From Prostheceraeus crozeri (Eukaryota > Platyhelminthes > Polycladida > Euryleptidae), in assembly GCA_907163375.1 (NCBI GenBank), contig CAJQUW010011531.1, positions 124,001 to 188,000 on the forward strand: DNA of 64,000 bases. Direction: 5' to 3'. The stretch's first letter is position 1; the number at the start of each line of letters is the position of its first letter. Of the stretch, positions 17,591 to 29,571 are shown piece after piece. Made by a program: the position numbers and the translations under genes. The notes beneath the pieces are model-generated. The model searched no databases. It saw only the letters and a list, made by a program, of their open reading frames with translations, and was not told where the DNA came from.

Positions 17591-18000
17591 TACGTATGAA
17601 ATTTTTTAAGTAGTCTATGACTTAACCTGAATTATGACCTCTCGAACCTTTTTTGAATCAAGTCAAAAGGACTTGTAGAAGCAAAGTTACAAGCCTTTAA
17701 AGTTTTGGAGTCTTTTATGGCCTGGAGACCAGGCCATCTCCTGGCTCTCCACTCACTCTGGCACCTTAGGTGAGTGCGTTAATCGAAAAATCTGCCTTGG
17801 TGTCCTACGGAAACCCGGTCTTTAGAGATTTCCAATGCTATCATCGAAGCTCCGGAGTTGACCTACCCGTACCTCGACTGGCGATTGAACTGATTCCCAC
17901 AAGTAGAGACTCCACTTATATAGTCGAGAGAAGTCGGTCGAGAAATATCACAAGTCTTTCCACTCCTACTCCCAGTCGACTTTCCTCCTGTTTCCCAAAA
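17591..18000. other. Non-coding flank of the Polinton
   Basis: Host sequence to the right of the element. A short inverted motif (GGCCTGGAGACCAGGCC) lies near 17717. No gene is supported. Confidence 0.5.
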
Positions 18001-18545
18001 CCTTCCACCCAAGTCTGCCTGCTGGCTTGCCTGTCAGGAGGGAGGGGGGGTAGCACTTTTTCTTCCGATTGAGCTGGAAACAACCCTATCGATGTAAAAT
18101 TGCACGTAGAATCCGAATCAGCCCTTCGTTTATCCATCCAGATACTCCTTCATGCCGAAACAGGGCCTTTCTCATCCCAAAACGTCCAACACCTGCCCTT
18201 TCTAACGCTGTCGTTTTTCGGAGATTCCTGACATTTTCAAGTCACTCTCCTCTCTAAACCAAGGAAAACGTGCACAAATGATGCTTTCCACTGCATTGGT
18301 CTCACTCTTAGCTTTCACATGAGCTATGGCACGACTTTCTACAATCACTTCCACCCAAGTTGGAAGTCTGACAGGAGAGGGAGGGGCTAGCACTTTTTCT
18401 TCCGATTGAGCTGGAAACAACCTTCCTAACCCAAAATTTCACGTAGAATCCGAATCTGACCTCCGTTTGTCCATCCAGACACTCCTTCATGCCGAAATAT
18501 GACCTTTCTCATCCCAAAACATCCAACACCTGCCCTTTCCTCACC
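18000..18545 (+). repeat. Direct duplication, ~340-bp period
   Basis: About 18000-18210 and 18340-18545 are about 90% identical, sharing TTCCACCCAAGT, a TAGCACTTTTTCTTCCGATT stretch and CATCCAACACCTGCCCTTTC. Overlapping short frames in both copies are mirrored and not treated as genes. At 18672 and 18700 there are two TGACTCA (AP-1-like) words shortly downstream. Confidence 0.75.
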
Positions 18546-18769
18546 GGAGACGTGAACAACCAACACCACACAACCTCACAGGGGGAGGGAACGGTTTCGT
18601 CCTCTCGGTGCGATCCCTTCCAGCACATCCTTGGCCACTTCCTTCCAGAAGGGAGGGCTGAGTCGGCATGATGACTCATCAGCGGTGAGTCGGCAGCGAT
18701 GACTCATCACTGCACACTGCACTGTCCTTCCTTTTGCAATGGGATTACTACTAGTATGCATGTCAAAAG

Positions 18770-21540
18770 CTATGAACTTTTAGGCCTATTTCCGCTAGGC
18801 ATGGATAAATTTGACAGAGTGAACAAATGCAGGATGAAATGACTCAACTTCGTTAAAATCAACTATCTGAGGCTCTATATGGTATCAGAAAACTTTGTGA
18901 AAGCGGCTCTTAGTGCAGCAGATAGTGTGTTAAATGTCGTTGATTTTAAAAAAACCATATTTTCACATGTGCTTACTGAGAGGGATGAAAGACATCACGT
19001 AAGAGTGTCACGTTAAGTGTGCGGAAGAGAATTGTGGATGGTTGTTAGTGGGAGAGACTGGGAGGACAGTGGAAGAAGAGATGAAAGAGCGTCTGAGATA
19101 TATATGCGAATCTTGGATTCCTCCTCTGAAGTGGTGAACCATGTGCTAGAGTCAACTCACGGCGTAGACTACTCCGGGGAAGTGTTGGACAGATCGAGAG
19201 GCTATAGGGAGAGGATTATCAAAGATGCTAAATTTATGGTTGGACAAGTTATGCGCAGTTTCTTGCGTGATGTGTAGTTTGTACTCTTTCCATTTTTAAT
19301 ATTAAATGTATTTTTTTCCTTTGCCACTATCAATTATTCATGCTTTTTTATTCATTATTATCATTTTTGCACCTTTGTCATATTTTGCTCGTTATATTTT
19401 CTTTTATTTATATATTCACTTATTTATTTCAATTAGCTAAAATTCATTTATTCTTCATCATCTTTTGTCATTTCTCATGCAAATACTTACATTTTCTCTC
19501 GTCTTTTGTTAAATTTTCGTTTTCTCTTATTTTTATGGAATTCGCTTGTGTAAATATATTTTGTGTAGTTGTACAGTTTTTAGTGTGCAGTTCCTTGATG
19601 ATTTTTACCGATGCAGTGTTTTTTCGTATCTACAGCGCAGCGGTGTCGACATGGATTCGTATAAATATCTCGATCTCCTCCGATTTCTATGCCGGTGCCA
19701 TTGTGACTTGACGTGTACTTGACTGAGCCGTGTGTCTTTTTTACTTATAATGTGTTGTCTGCTTCCTTCACAATTTGCGTGAACATGGCAGCGGCGTTGC
19801 CAAAATGCATCGCACTCAGGACGGCTCTGTTATGAATTTCGTCGATACTCAGGGCTGACCTCTATCCCTAAGAATTAAATACAACCAGCGTAACTTGCTT
19901 GATATCTTGCTCAACTTCTCGTTGCGGAGGTGACCCACATGGCCTAGTTGCGGCCAATTCACTTGATGTACAGCACATGTACTTGTTCTACTGACATCAT
20001 GCAAATGAAGACAGATAAAAGGAGCTCAAGTTAAACAGATAAAAATCATGTTCTGATGCATATTCAAAGTAAAATTGATCGGTTGCACCTGTGTCTACCA
20101 CTGCAGACAACATAAGAAAATTGACAATAAGATAAAATATCTTATGAGACAGTATTGAGAGCTAGTCCACATTAGTTTAATAGATGGCATGACAGGATTT
20201 TATGATGATATCATTCAAAAGATGCTGCTCTCATGTAATGCAATGTATTCTTTGAGCTGTTCGATGTTCACCAAATTGTGAAACGTGATCAAGCTTCCGA
20301 TCAACAGTTGCTCCATCGTTGTTGTTCAAGATGCAATTCATGAAGATGCTTGGTAGCCAAATAATTTCCATGAGATGCTGCTGCTTTAATTTCAAATAAT
20401 CGAGGTCTCAATATGGTGATATAATTCTTCTTGATGAGCTGGACGATTTCTCTACAAAATACGATGAATTCATGAAATCAAAAGTTAGAAGTTCATGTAA
20501 ATACGAGTATAATAAATAAATATTGAGTTGCATCCTCAGTTGAAAAATGGACCTGAATAGCAGCTATTTCAACCAATATCAGGAATCATCAGCAGACATA
20601 GTTTGCATCTCTCAACATCGACACAACCTCACTATTTAAAGTTGCAGCTATGCCCTGACAAATTAAATTAGAAGTTCATGATAAAATAAAATGACTTATA
20701 CTTCCATGCAGATACTCCGCTCTATTCTTATACGGGGAATGATAAAATAACTCGCTCTGTGAACAATAATTATCGAATATCCTGTCTACAAACTGACTCA
20801 TAGGCCTAGTGGCGGCTCGGTACTTTGAAAATGAAACTTGAGAAAGCGCATTTTCAAAATACCTGGAGGCAATGAAAGATTCAGTAAGTAGTGCAGGAAG
20901 ACCGGTTACTGGACAGCGGTCATTTCAGCCCACTTCTACGCCTCGGATCGATTTTTAGATAGGAAAAGTTTTGGTGTCTGATCCCCCTCCCTTCGTGAAA
21001 AATATATCTGAGTTCGATAATCATGCATTTGAAACTCGACTTTGGTTGGGAAAATAACTTCACTCACTGGTTGTGAAGAGGGAGAAAAAGGATTGTCAAA
21101 TTTGCATATATCTGTGATAGTTCCGAATCATGTCCTTTACGGATTCTAATTTTTAGTCAAATTTCTCGACTGCATGTAACTTAGTCAAATTTTCATTGTG
21201 ACTGTTAGTTGCGACCAAAGTGTTTAAATATACTTACTTTGGTTGCGACGGATTCCTACTTAGAAGATTTTCGATAACCTTTCCCCGCCTCCTACAAAAT
21301 GTTTCTGAGTTCGAAAATTAGGGTTTTCGAAAATTGACTTTTGGCTGGTTGATAACTTAGAAATATTCTTGACTGACCACCTCCTGAAGAAAGTCGCCTG
21401 AAGACTTGATCTGCACTGGCAGCAAGTGGGCCAAAAAGGGTATATTCTGAATCCGCAAAACGAGACGCATCCAGCGGTACCACTCTCGAGACTGAATTCG
21501 ATCCGGCTGAAATTTGATCGCACTCTTTTTGTACCAAGAC
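18770..21540. other. AT-rich stretch without recognisable genes
   Basis: One 86-codon charged frame (19017-19277) and a low-complexity hydrophobic frame (19340-19711) are present but match nothing I know and may be chance. The rest holds no repeat or gene that I can support. Confidence 0.4.
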
Positions 21541-21569
21541 CGTCACCCAGTTGCAAGACGCATCTCACG

Positions 21570-22040
21570 CTGCATTTCGACTACCGCTCTCAACTGTTTC
21601 AGTGCCCTATGAACCGGGCGTTCTGGTGTTACGACATCCTATAGCCCGCTCTTCAGCAAGAATTGCAGCAGCGCGGTGTGGTCACCAAAGCGGATCTCAT
21701 TTACACCAGCAAAATCCAGCCCTACGACTTGGTGATGCTAGAAAATCTGCCGGATGAGACACGCGCTTCGGCTGATGTTACCGCTATGCTCACCACGGCG
21801 GTCCACCACAAGCCATGTCTCATCATCTTCATTTCTCAAAGCCTCTTCCCTACAGGGAAGGAATACCCACTAATACATTCTTTTCAAGAATCCGCGCTAG
21901 AAAAACCAAATGGAATTCCAGGCCCGGTGGATAGCCATGCGCAAAACCTAAACCAGACGGCTACGACCCGTGCCCTCGTAGCTTCTGACTACTGAAGAGT
22001 CCCGCTTACTGAGCAGCCTGTTCAACCGGGGTCCCGCTTC
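21570..22040 (+). pseudogene. Relic of a second Polinton packaging ATPase
   Basis: The frame around 21600-21860 reads FWCYDIL, a stop, then LIYTSKIQPYDLVMLENLPDE and AVHHKPCLIIFISQSLFPTGKE. These align one to one with segments of the ATPase at 3379-4165 (VWCYGIY, STADIQPYDIIILDDLLNE, AAHHKPWFIIFTMQNLFPSGKE). Further pieces FKNPR and a degraded C-terminal EESRLLSSLF follow in shifted frames to about 22040. Walker B acidic residues are altered (MLEN), and Walker A is not recognisable. Sequence differs strongly from the first copy, so it derives from a distinct Polinton lineage. From 22050 to 22760 an open frame (22114-22425) and an Ala/Arg-rich stretch near 22450-22540 may be further remnants, not identified. 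Confidence 0.75.
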
Positions 22041-22768
22041 CCCTGAACTGATAACTGAAATCCTCTGGCATGACAGCTACATTCTAACCGTTAGTTCTAA
22101 CCGTTCTGGAGGAGTGCAGCCAAATAGTGAGCTGCACCGTGATTACACGCGTATGACTGTCGGCCTCGTCCACCATGCCCCGCTAACAGATGGTTATGCA
22201 GGGTGCCCTGACATCAACTTGACATCCCGAAACCCTACCGAAATCGAACGCTCGCTCTGTACAATCAACTGGCCTCCTCCTCCATGCAGCTTTGTTTGGC
22301 TGGGCAGAGATTCTGAAGGGGATGAAGACTACAGTATCCCACGCATGATGCTGAACAGGAACATTATACACGAGCTAGATCAGCTGGGCCGCCATCAACA
22401 CCACCTGCTGCTACTAGGCTACTAGGCTATTACATCCTCGTGCCCGAACAATTGAGACCGCTCGCAAAGTGACCGCGAAAGCGGCGAGGACAGCAATCAC
22501 AGCACGAGCGAAGAGGAGGAAAGCAGCAGCAGCAACATGGCCTGGACGTTTAGAATAGCACTTCTTGGACGTTAGAATAGCAGGAGGCGACTAAAATGGG
22601 GTCTGTCAACAAAGCATGCAAACTTGGTGCTAAATGATGGTGACGTTGCGGGGCAATCTTGAGAGAGTCTCTCTGGCTACAGGGATGTTGCAACGAAGCT
22701 GTACGGCTTTTGTCCGACTGTTCGGCAACGGGACGGCACGAACCGGCTACTTCAAGGTCATCCCTGTC

Positions 22769-24616
22769 CAGTGGCGGACCCAAGGGGGGATGCCGGGATG
22801 CATCCCCCCCACCAGCTCAAACTTGATTGTGGATTGTAAATGTAAGCAATACATTTTGGCAATTAGTTCATTAAAATTACAAGTAATGATCGTAGTCTGG
22901 AACATATTTGGCCCAGTTTCTCTTGTGATTATATAATAAACATGTGGATTTCTTATCAGAATGGAGACATGAATTAAGGAAAAGCGAGAACCTCCAACCA
23001 AGGAATGAAGAGGTCTCTGCAGAAGTTTGCTTACATTAAACTGTAGCATCTCTGACGCACAAGCTGTGCGCACAAGGCGCAGGTGACCTGTTTAATGCCA
23101 ATTTTAGAAGTTCCACTTGAATTATTTAATTTGCAGATGTTATTCCTATCAACTCCGGCAAGATTTCGTTAAGGTTGAATAAGTGATTCTGGACCTGACG
23201 ACCAACCGAATTACGCGAGTGGCGAGTGAGCTATCCACTTGTTCTTGAATTTCCAATGAGAACGCACGATTTGCACATTCTCGCATTATTCGTTCTTGAT
23301 AGCTTTATAAACGATGTCAACTGAGAGGAGAGCCAAGTTGAATTACTGCTGCTACTTTTCGTGCAAACTTTCATCCCTATCTGTCCTTCATCATTGGTTA
23401 TTTTGATTTAAAGAAGTAAGCATTCAAATTTTGAAGATGAAAATGATGAAATGATGCATTCACATTCAAGGTCGGTGGTACAATACAGTATGCGGTAACC
23501 CCCTCAGCGGCACCAGATGCCCTGTCGCTGCGTCGTTTCTGACAGCAGATTCGACTAACTCCGTCGTGAGGGACCTCGGCCCCGGGTAACTGCTTGGGTG
23601 TTCCTCTTTGGTGGCAAAGCGGAAGAGCTCCGCTATCGAAGCTTCGCCGGAGGAAGAATAACTCAAGGGCTTAGTGTACCACCGACTTGGCCATGAGAAG
23701 TAGGATGACCCCAGTGATGGCTGGCCACCACTTACTGCATGTTTAAATAGCAAGTTTAGAACTCCTCCCCTACTTCGTCCGGATGACCTGTCTGGGTGTA
23801 GTGTCGAGAGCAACAACTTTGACAGTCTGAGAAACTAGCACCCTGATCGGATGCCATCTGAGATGGACCGACCTGAGAGTGGAGACGGAAGTTTAAAGTT
23901 GCGATCGATTCGCCAGCAGCTCCGGTTATGAGTCAGTAGCGCGTCTCATCTCGGAAGTAGTTAAGATAGGGGTAAAATTTGAACTTGTATTTCCAGTTAC
24001 TTTTGAGAAGTCGCTGAGGTTACACGTACAGCAGCAAGTCTCACAGCCAATTTTTTCAACTATTTTGTTCAGCGTTGATTTTCCACAAGAATACACAAAA
24101 AATGACGAGTAATTTGCTCTTCACATCAGACTTATAAAATTCCTAAGAAAAATCAGTAAAAATTAAATTACATAGCATGTATATACATGTAAGCTATAGC
24201 TGCTTTAATAAGCCACAAGTAATCGTCATATGAAAACATTATTGCGTTATAACTAACTTATATTGCATTTTAAAGGAATGGATTTATAAAGACTACACAA
24301 TTACAAATTTAGCCTTAAGCCCCATGAATATTGCAGTCAAATTTCTTGCCTTAATGAGATTTCTCAATGATTCTAGGAAAATAGGCTGAAATCATTGCTG
24401 ATAACAAAATACTATCAATGCTATAACAAATTGTTGTCAACTAATAAGGTTATTTGAAAAGAAGATATAACTTGTGACTGTTGAATTGTAAAACATAATG
24501 CCGTGCCTGAATTTGAATCTACGGATTTATTCAACTAGAGCATTGAGGCACCTGTTTGACTGCTTGAGTACAGCACCAATCATCCCCCCTACCAGAAATT
24601 TCTGCGTCCGCCACTG
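22769..24616. mobile_element. Non-autonomous hAT-like transposon
   Basis: The termini are CAGTGGCGGAC at 22769-22779 and its inverted complement at 24606-24616, typical of hAT elements. They are flanked by a perfect 8-bp duplication TCCCTGTC (22761-22768 and 24617-24624), the hAT duplication length. The G/C runs just inside both ends are also mirrored. No transposase is visible. A GC-rich patch at about 23460-23960 with a 116-codon minus-strand frame is of unknown origin and could be an older passenger. Confidence 0.88.
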
Positions 24617-24619
24617 TCC

Positions 24620-25540
24620 CTGTCCCGACCTTGTTGTCGTCGAGGTAAAGGCGCCCAAGCGTGCCCGAAACGGGAAAGCGCCTGGATTAGACGGAGTCCT
24701 TTCTGAGCTTCTGAAATACGGTGGCGAAGAACTAAAAATACGCCTTCACAGTCTTTGTCTGAAAATATGCGATGCTAGTTCTTGGCCAACGGAGTGGATG
24801 GAATATCGCAAAGCATTTCATTCTGTCATTCACAAGGGTTTGTGGCAAAACTTTAAAGATAATCGGAGTTCCTTTGCACCCAATCTTATTGCTTCGTAGC
24901 CTATACATGTCTCAAAAGCAGCCGACAGACCAGCTGGAAGGTCGCTGACTGATCAGCGTCCGGCACGGTGCAAGTCATCATGTCACCTGTTCTGTTCGCT
25001 ATGGTGAATTATGGTTTTTCTTATGGGTTATTACGAAATCATCATGCACAATACAGTGAAAGATTTTATTGGTGGTGTGTGGATTAGTGGCTCGTTACTG
25101 ACAAACTAACGATACGCAGACGACGTGGTTCTAATCTGTAAGACAGAAGCCGAGTTGCAAGACATGATGCGTAGGGTTGTGGCGGCGCGGCGAGCTAGAA
25201 GTACGGACTTTATCTGTATATAAGTATCCGGAAAAGACAAGAAGTCATGTCGACTGATGGGCAGGCAGTCAGTGTCACAGTCGATGGAAATCAGCCCCAT
25301 AGTACAAATGCCAAGGCAGCAAAACAGCACAAAGGCAACAATAGTACAAGGCAGCGAAATCACAGTTGACGCACGAAGCACGACCGATATGCGCCTGAGA
25401 ATAGCGAAAACCACAGCAATTCTTGGCAATTTGACCCCTATCTGGAGATCACACTCAATTCACTCATTTTGGAGGCGACTCGAGACAGTGAGCTCGGCCT
25501 ACCCTCGAAACGACGACGGTGGATGAAGAAAAAGACGAAA
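24620..25540 (+). pseudogene. LINE reverse-transcriptase relic
   Basis: Fragments in shifting frames read NGKAPGLDGVLSELLKYGGEEL, KAFHSVIHKGLW and, at 25113-25124, the catalytic YADD box (RYADDVVLI). These are successive RT blocks of non-LTR retrotransposons of the RTE-like type. Numerous stops and a deletion between the blocks show it is old. Its left boundary abuts the hAT target duplication, so the hAT element may have inserted into it or beside it. Confidence 0.8.
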
Positions 25541-27230
25541 AGAATAAGAATTAATTTAAATGTTATTTGAAATGAAGGATTATTGACTTGCTTCAGTGAC
25601 TCATTTAAAAACAAATTAGTAACATTTTATGTCATCAGCCCACTACATTTGAGCTTTTAAAGCTACAAATTTTATATAACCCACGAATACTTTTACAGAG
25701 TACTTTTAAGTCGACTTCAGTCCAGTTTGAGACGTCTTAATTGTGTCCAGTGAGACGCTTCGCGCACGGTTCCCGAGACTGAGCAGAATAGGACCGACGT
25801 TCTCCTGCTGGCTGAGGCGACTAAATGGGGCATTTTTCCACTGCAACTGTGGTGCTGACAGTTTGATGCTTTATTCTCATTGCCTTCCCTCAGAGGCTAC
25901 ACCAAGTTGATGTAACAGGGGATCCTGACAGTAGAATCTTGGCCGGTGGGATATGCAACAAAACTCATTGAGATTCCGCCCCTGTGGCATATATGGCTAT
26001 GCCTTGACCAAAGTCCCCTCAGCGATGGCCGCTGCCCCTCTTTGGAGATAAGGTGTGGGGTGGGACCATTTGCTCTGCTTGCCCCCTGCGGTCAATGCTG
26101 TTCACCCAGTGTGATCAGTTTTGTCTTGGGCATGGTGGTACCCTGTTGGTATCGGAATGGCTATCTCCCCGGGCACTCCTCGCCAGCAGTAGGTATTTAT
26201 TTGCCTGCTGGATGTGTCGCTTCGCATTGTCTTAATGCGAAGCCTCCTATCCGCTGGACGGTAAAGCAACAGCACGCCTCACGCGGCATGGTGCGGACCC
26301 TCACATGAGGGACGACAGGGGTGCTTCCCCATTGTCTTATTGGTGCTTCCTGCGGTCGACCTCGGGAAATGGTGGAAGCGGGTGAGGCTGCGACCGATGC
26401 GTTCGATAACAACAACAAAAACGTCATAATTGCTTAAGGAACATTACTTATCGCAAAAGTGGCTAAATCTTGTAATCTGTAGAAGCTCGCATGGAGAAGA
26501 ACCAACTGAACAAAAGTTTCTTGAATCCGGGGTCAGCCGAAAACGTTATATTTTGATTTTTGAATAGAATTGCCTCAAACAGAAGATTTTTCATGATGAA
26601 TCAAAAGTATGTGGATGTGTCTTCTTGAAGGCCTTCAAGTAGACACCTCCACGTACTTTTTATCTTTTATTTTTCCATTGCAAATAACATAATTTGAAGA
26701 AGAATACTAGTATGCAAACAAAAAAAATTATGGCAACTTGTTCTATTGTTTATCTTGAAATTCGAAGTTTGCTTCTGGCGGGTGAACGGCTGCCCCATGG
26801 AGGTTGCTATATTTCGGGGGCCAGTCTTCGGTTTAAGGAATGAATTTCTTCGGTTTTTTGACGCGTCAACTACCAAACTGAACCAAAATGAGATGATGCA
26901 AATAAGAATTTAGTACATTCGTTTTGTTCTTATCTAACCACCAGAATTCACCGGGGGACCCTCGCAAGGCCACTGGTTCACTTTTCACCGGGATGACGCA
27001 AGTATAAGCCCTACAGGTGGAGAATTGATAAGTGAGTAATATAGATAATAATGAGGGGACAACAGATTGAGAAAACGCAACCGATAACCGATAAGATGTG
27101 GATTGTGGAACATGCACAAATATATCTATCATCTCCATTGATCTCCACGACCTATTCGAAGCAATTGACTTTCTGATTGAACATTTATTGAAACATAGGT
27201 TTTAGATACTGTTAATTTTATATCTAGACT
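25541..27230. other. Decayed sequence without a supported gene
   Basis: A C-rich open frame at 25946-26308 and a segment near 26360-26400 (tail-like text encoding RVRLRP) resemble the end of RNase H-type LINEs as seen at about 61.6 kb, but too little remains for a firm call. The rest is unremarkable. Confidence 0.35.
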
Positions 27231-27291
27231 TCCTTGACAACTGATGTGTGGTGGTGAGGGTTTGATCCTGCCAATTGACAGAGTCGCGTAA

Positions 27292-27365
27292 GTGGCTCGT
27301 AGCTCAGTTGGTTAGAGCGCAGGTCTAGTTAACCTTGGTCGTAGGTTCGAATCCTACCAGCCGCA
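27292..27365 (+). tRNA. tRNA-like gene, copy 1 (anticodon AGT, Thr-type)
   Basis: It has an intact A box (TAGCTCAGTTGG) and B box (GGTTCGAATCC), a 4-bp D stem, a 5-bp T stem (GTAGG/CCTAC), an anticodon loop CTAGTTA giving AGT, and a TTTT Pol III terminator just downstream. The acceptor stem pairs at six of seven positions but one extra base sits before the D stem, so this could be a tRNA pseudogene or tRNA-derived repeat. Confidence 0.6.
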
Positions 27366-27589
27366 CATCTTTTGCATGGCAATTTGATCTATCGTTTATT
27401 TAATTTCATTGTTGTTAATTGCATTCACGACATGGTTTAAGATGCTTTGGTGGACAATCGATCCCCGCTACTTGCCTTAATGTCGGCGGTCACAATTGTG
27501 ACGTGTTATTTATTCATTGATTATTATTGCCTTGACAACTGATGTGTGGTGGTGAGGGTTTGATCCTGCCAATTGACAGAGTCACGTAA

Positions 27590-27663
27590 GTGGCTCGTAG
27601 CTCAGTTGGTTAGAGCGCAGGTCTAGTTAACCTTGGTCGTAGGTTCGAATCCTACCAGCCGCA
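27590..27663 (+). tRNA. tRNA-like gene, copy 2 (anticodon AGT, Thr-type)
   Basis: Identical to copy 1 across the tRNA-like body and lies exactly 298 bp downstream within a duplicated flank. Confidence 0.6.
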
Positions 27664-28803
27664 CATCTTTTGCATGGCAATTTGATCTATCGTTTATTTA
27701 ATTTCATTGTTGTTAATTGAGACAGTGTAATCAAAACGAAATACCCGGACCATGTGGAAGAAGACTATTTTTACCAGCAACATTTACCGACAGACTGTAC
27801 TGGTCCAAATCAGAAGAGCCCTAATGTAAGTGGGCCTATACTGTTTTAGCTGCACTGTAGACGCTAGGACAAAATATTGCAATACCTTAACTAATCTGCT
27901 TCTGAGATTGGCTGTTTGATCATCACCGGATACTTCGAACGTAAAAGTACGATTCTTCTAATAGTTAAATTATTATTCGCTTATTTATTGATCACGTATT
28001 GATCACTTTGACTGATAGTGACAAAATTGTTATTGAAGTCAAGCAGGTGACTCGTTACATGCATCCCCAAAAAAGAATTAATCTAATGCCAGCACCGGTT
28101 ACCATCACACTAATTGTATTAGAATATCAGCTTTTATGCAGAAAATGAGTGTCACGGAAATAACATACTTTTCAATGCATTTCATTCGCTGTTCGAAGAA
28201 CACTGTTGATGGATTCCGTGATTGACTGGAAGCATAGACACATGTATATAGTAACAAACGATTTTGCCTGACTGCTGTTTTAAAAAATCTCTTCACATTG
28301 CCTTTCCTACTCAAAATACTATTTTGGTATGGGGCTATATCCATTTTATGCATGCGATTTTCATTTCCGTTGGTGTAAAGAATGTAAGGAATGAATCTGA
28401 ATAGTGCATTGCTCCATGAACCATGAACCTAGCATCGATCACAGTGTTCTGTTGCAGTTAAAGATCTATTTGGCCGTGCAGATATCTGAATTGAGTTGCG
28501 ACTGCAGACAACTGTGATAATTTTAAATTGAATGCCTTAACATAATTACGTGTACGATGTCATAGAAAATTATAGTCATGGAAAGTAGAAAGTCATAGAA
28601 ATTAATGATAGAAAATTATAATATTTTGTAGCAATAGCAACTGCTTCCTCCAAGCAACCTTTGAGAATCAATTACACAAATCATGATTCTGTCCTTCACG
28701 GAGTCGAAAGATATTTCAATACACCGTATTCCTGGAGCCATCATGAAAAATAGTTTGAAAGTCCTTGAAATGGTTCTCTGAGGTCGCCTGGAAGCAGTTA
28801 CTT

Positions 28804-29008
28804 TTATCTTAAAAGCAAACCAGGAATGTTATGCAATACTGCATTTGTAAAACTATACTTGCTTCTAGCACGATCGTGGAAGGGTGCTTCGCTAGTCTTG
28901 GTGATCTTCGTGGCACGCAAGCGTAATGAGGACTGAGCTCGATTCCCAGGTGGCAAGCCATTGTTTATGGTGATGCCAGGAACAAGGCGCATAGAATGTC
29001 TTTTCGAT
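28804..29008 (-). CDS. Possible terminal exon of the cyclic-nucleotide-binding-like host gene
   Basis: On the minus strand a pyrimidine-rich TTTTCACCAG acceptor precedes a frame rich in Arg, Ser and Thr that ends at TAA (28804-28806). It lies downstream of the exon at 32926-33147. Its phase does not join directly to that exon, so at least one further exon would be needed. Listed as a candidate only. Confidence 0.25.
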
Positions 29009-29571
29009 CTGGTGAAAACCAGAAATATTATTGTGTAAATATTTTGGGTTGATTGTTCCTTGTATATTGCCTATTATTGAATCCATTGTTGATAGAAGAT
29101 TAGTATCATCCAATGCAATTGGTCATTATAGCCTCCAATAATTAATTCTAGAACGTCTTGATCTCGTTTCAAGAAATCTTATGAAGAGATGCATAAATAG
29201 GGTTGCTTTTCAACTTCTAACAATGCAGGAATGATGAAAATTATATTGTATTGCTTTTATTTATCATAACGACCAATTTCATAAAATGGCATCTGAAATG
29301 TGCTAAATAGCTGTTGATTTAGAATTTAAATTCATCCACAAAATATCAGCGATATAGAGTATGCAACTTGAGCTGTAACAATCCTATTTGCTTGTTTGAA
29401 GCTACACTTGTATACTCAAGGTAGCCTACAATTTTCAAGAAATGACTTGTAGTCTAAGTTTTTGTTATTTCAACACAATTGTCAAAGAAAGACTTCGAAG
29501 GCATTATTGGGTAAAATATATTAAATAATAATAACTAAACAAGTCTTTCAACGCACAAAATTATTATACTA

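Larger units (their letters stand above)
27230..27720 (+). repeat. Tandem duplication carrying the tRNA-like gene
   Basis: About 190 bp (CCTTGACAACTGATG through TTGTTGTTAATTG) is repeated at 27232 and 27530 with a single G/A difference noticed. Only ~60 bp upstream and ~55 bp downstream of the tRNA are shared. From 27720 to 28800 no gene is supported. Confidence 0.85.

Noticed and set aside
18672-18706. Two AP-1-like TGACTCA sites as a regulatory element
   Set aside because: Short words next to a duplication with no gene nearby; chance is likely.
19340-19711. Hydrophobic 123-codon frame as a membrane protein
   Set aside because: It is low-complexity T-rich sequence reading as Phe/Leu/Ile; no supporting context.
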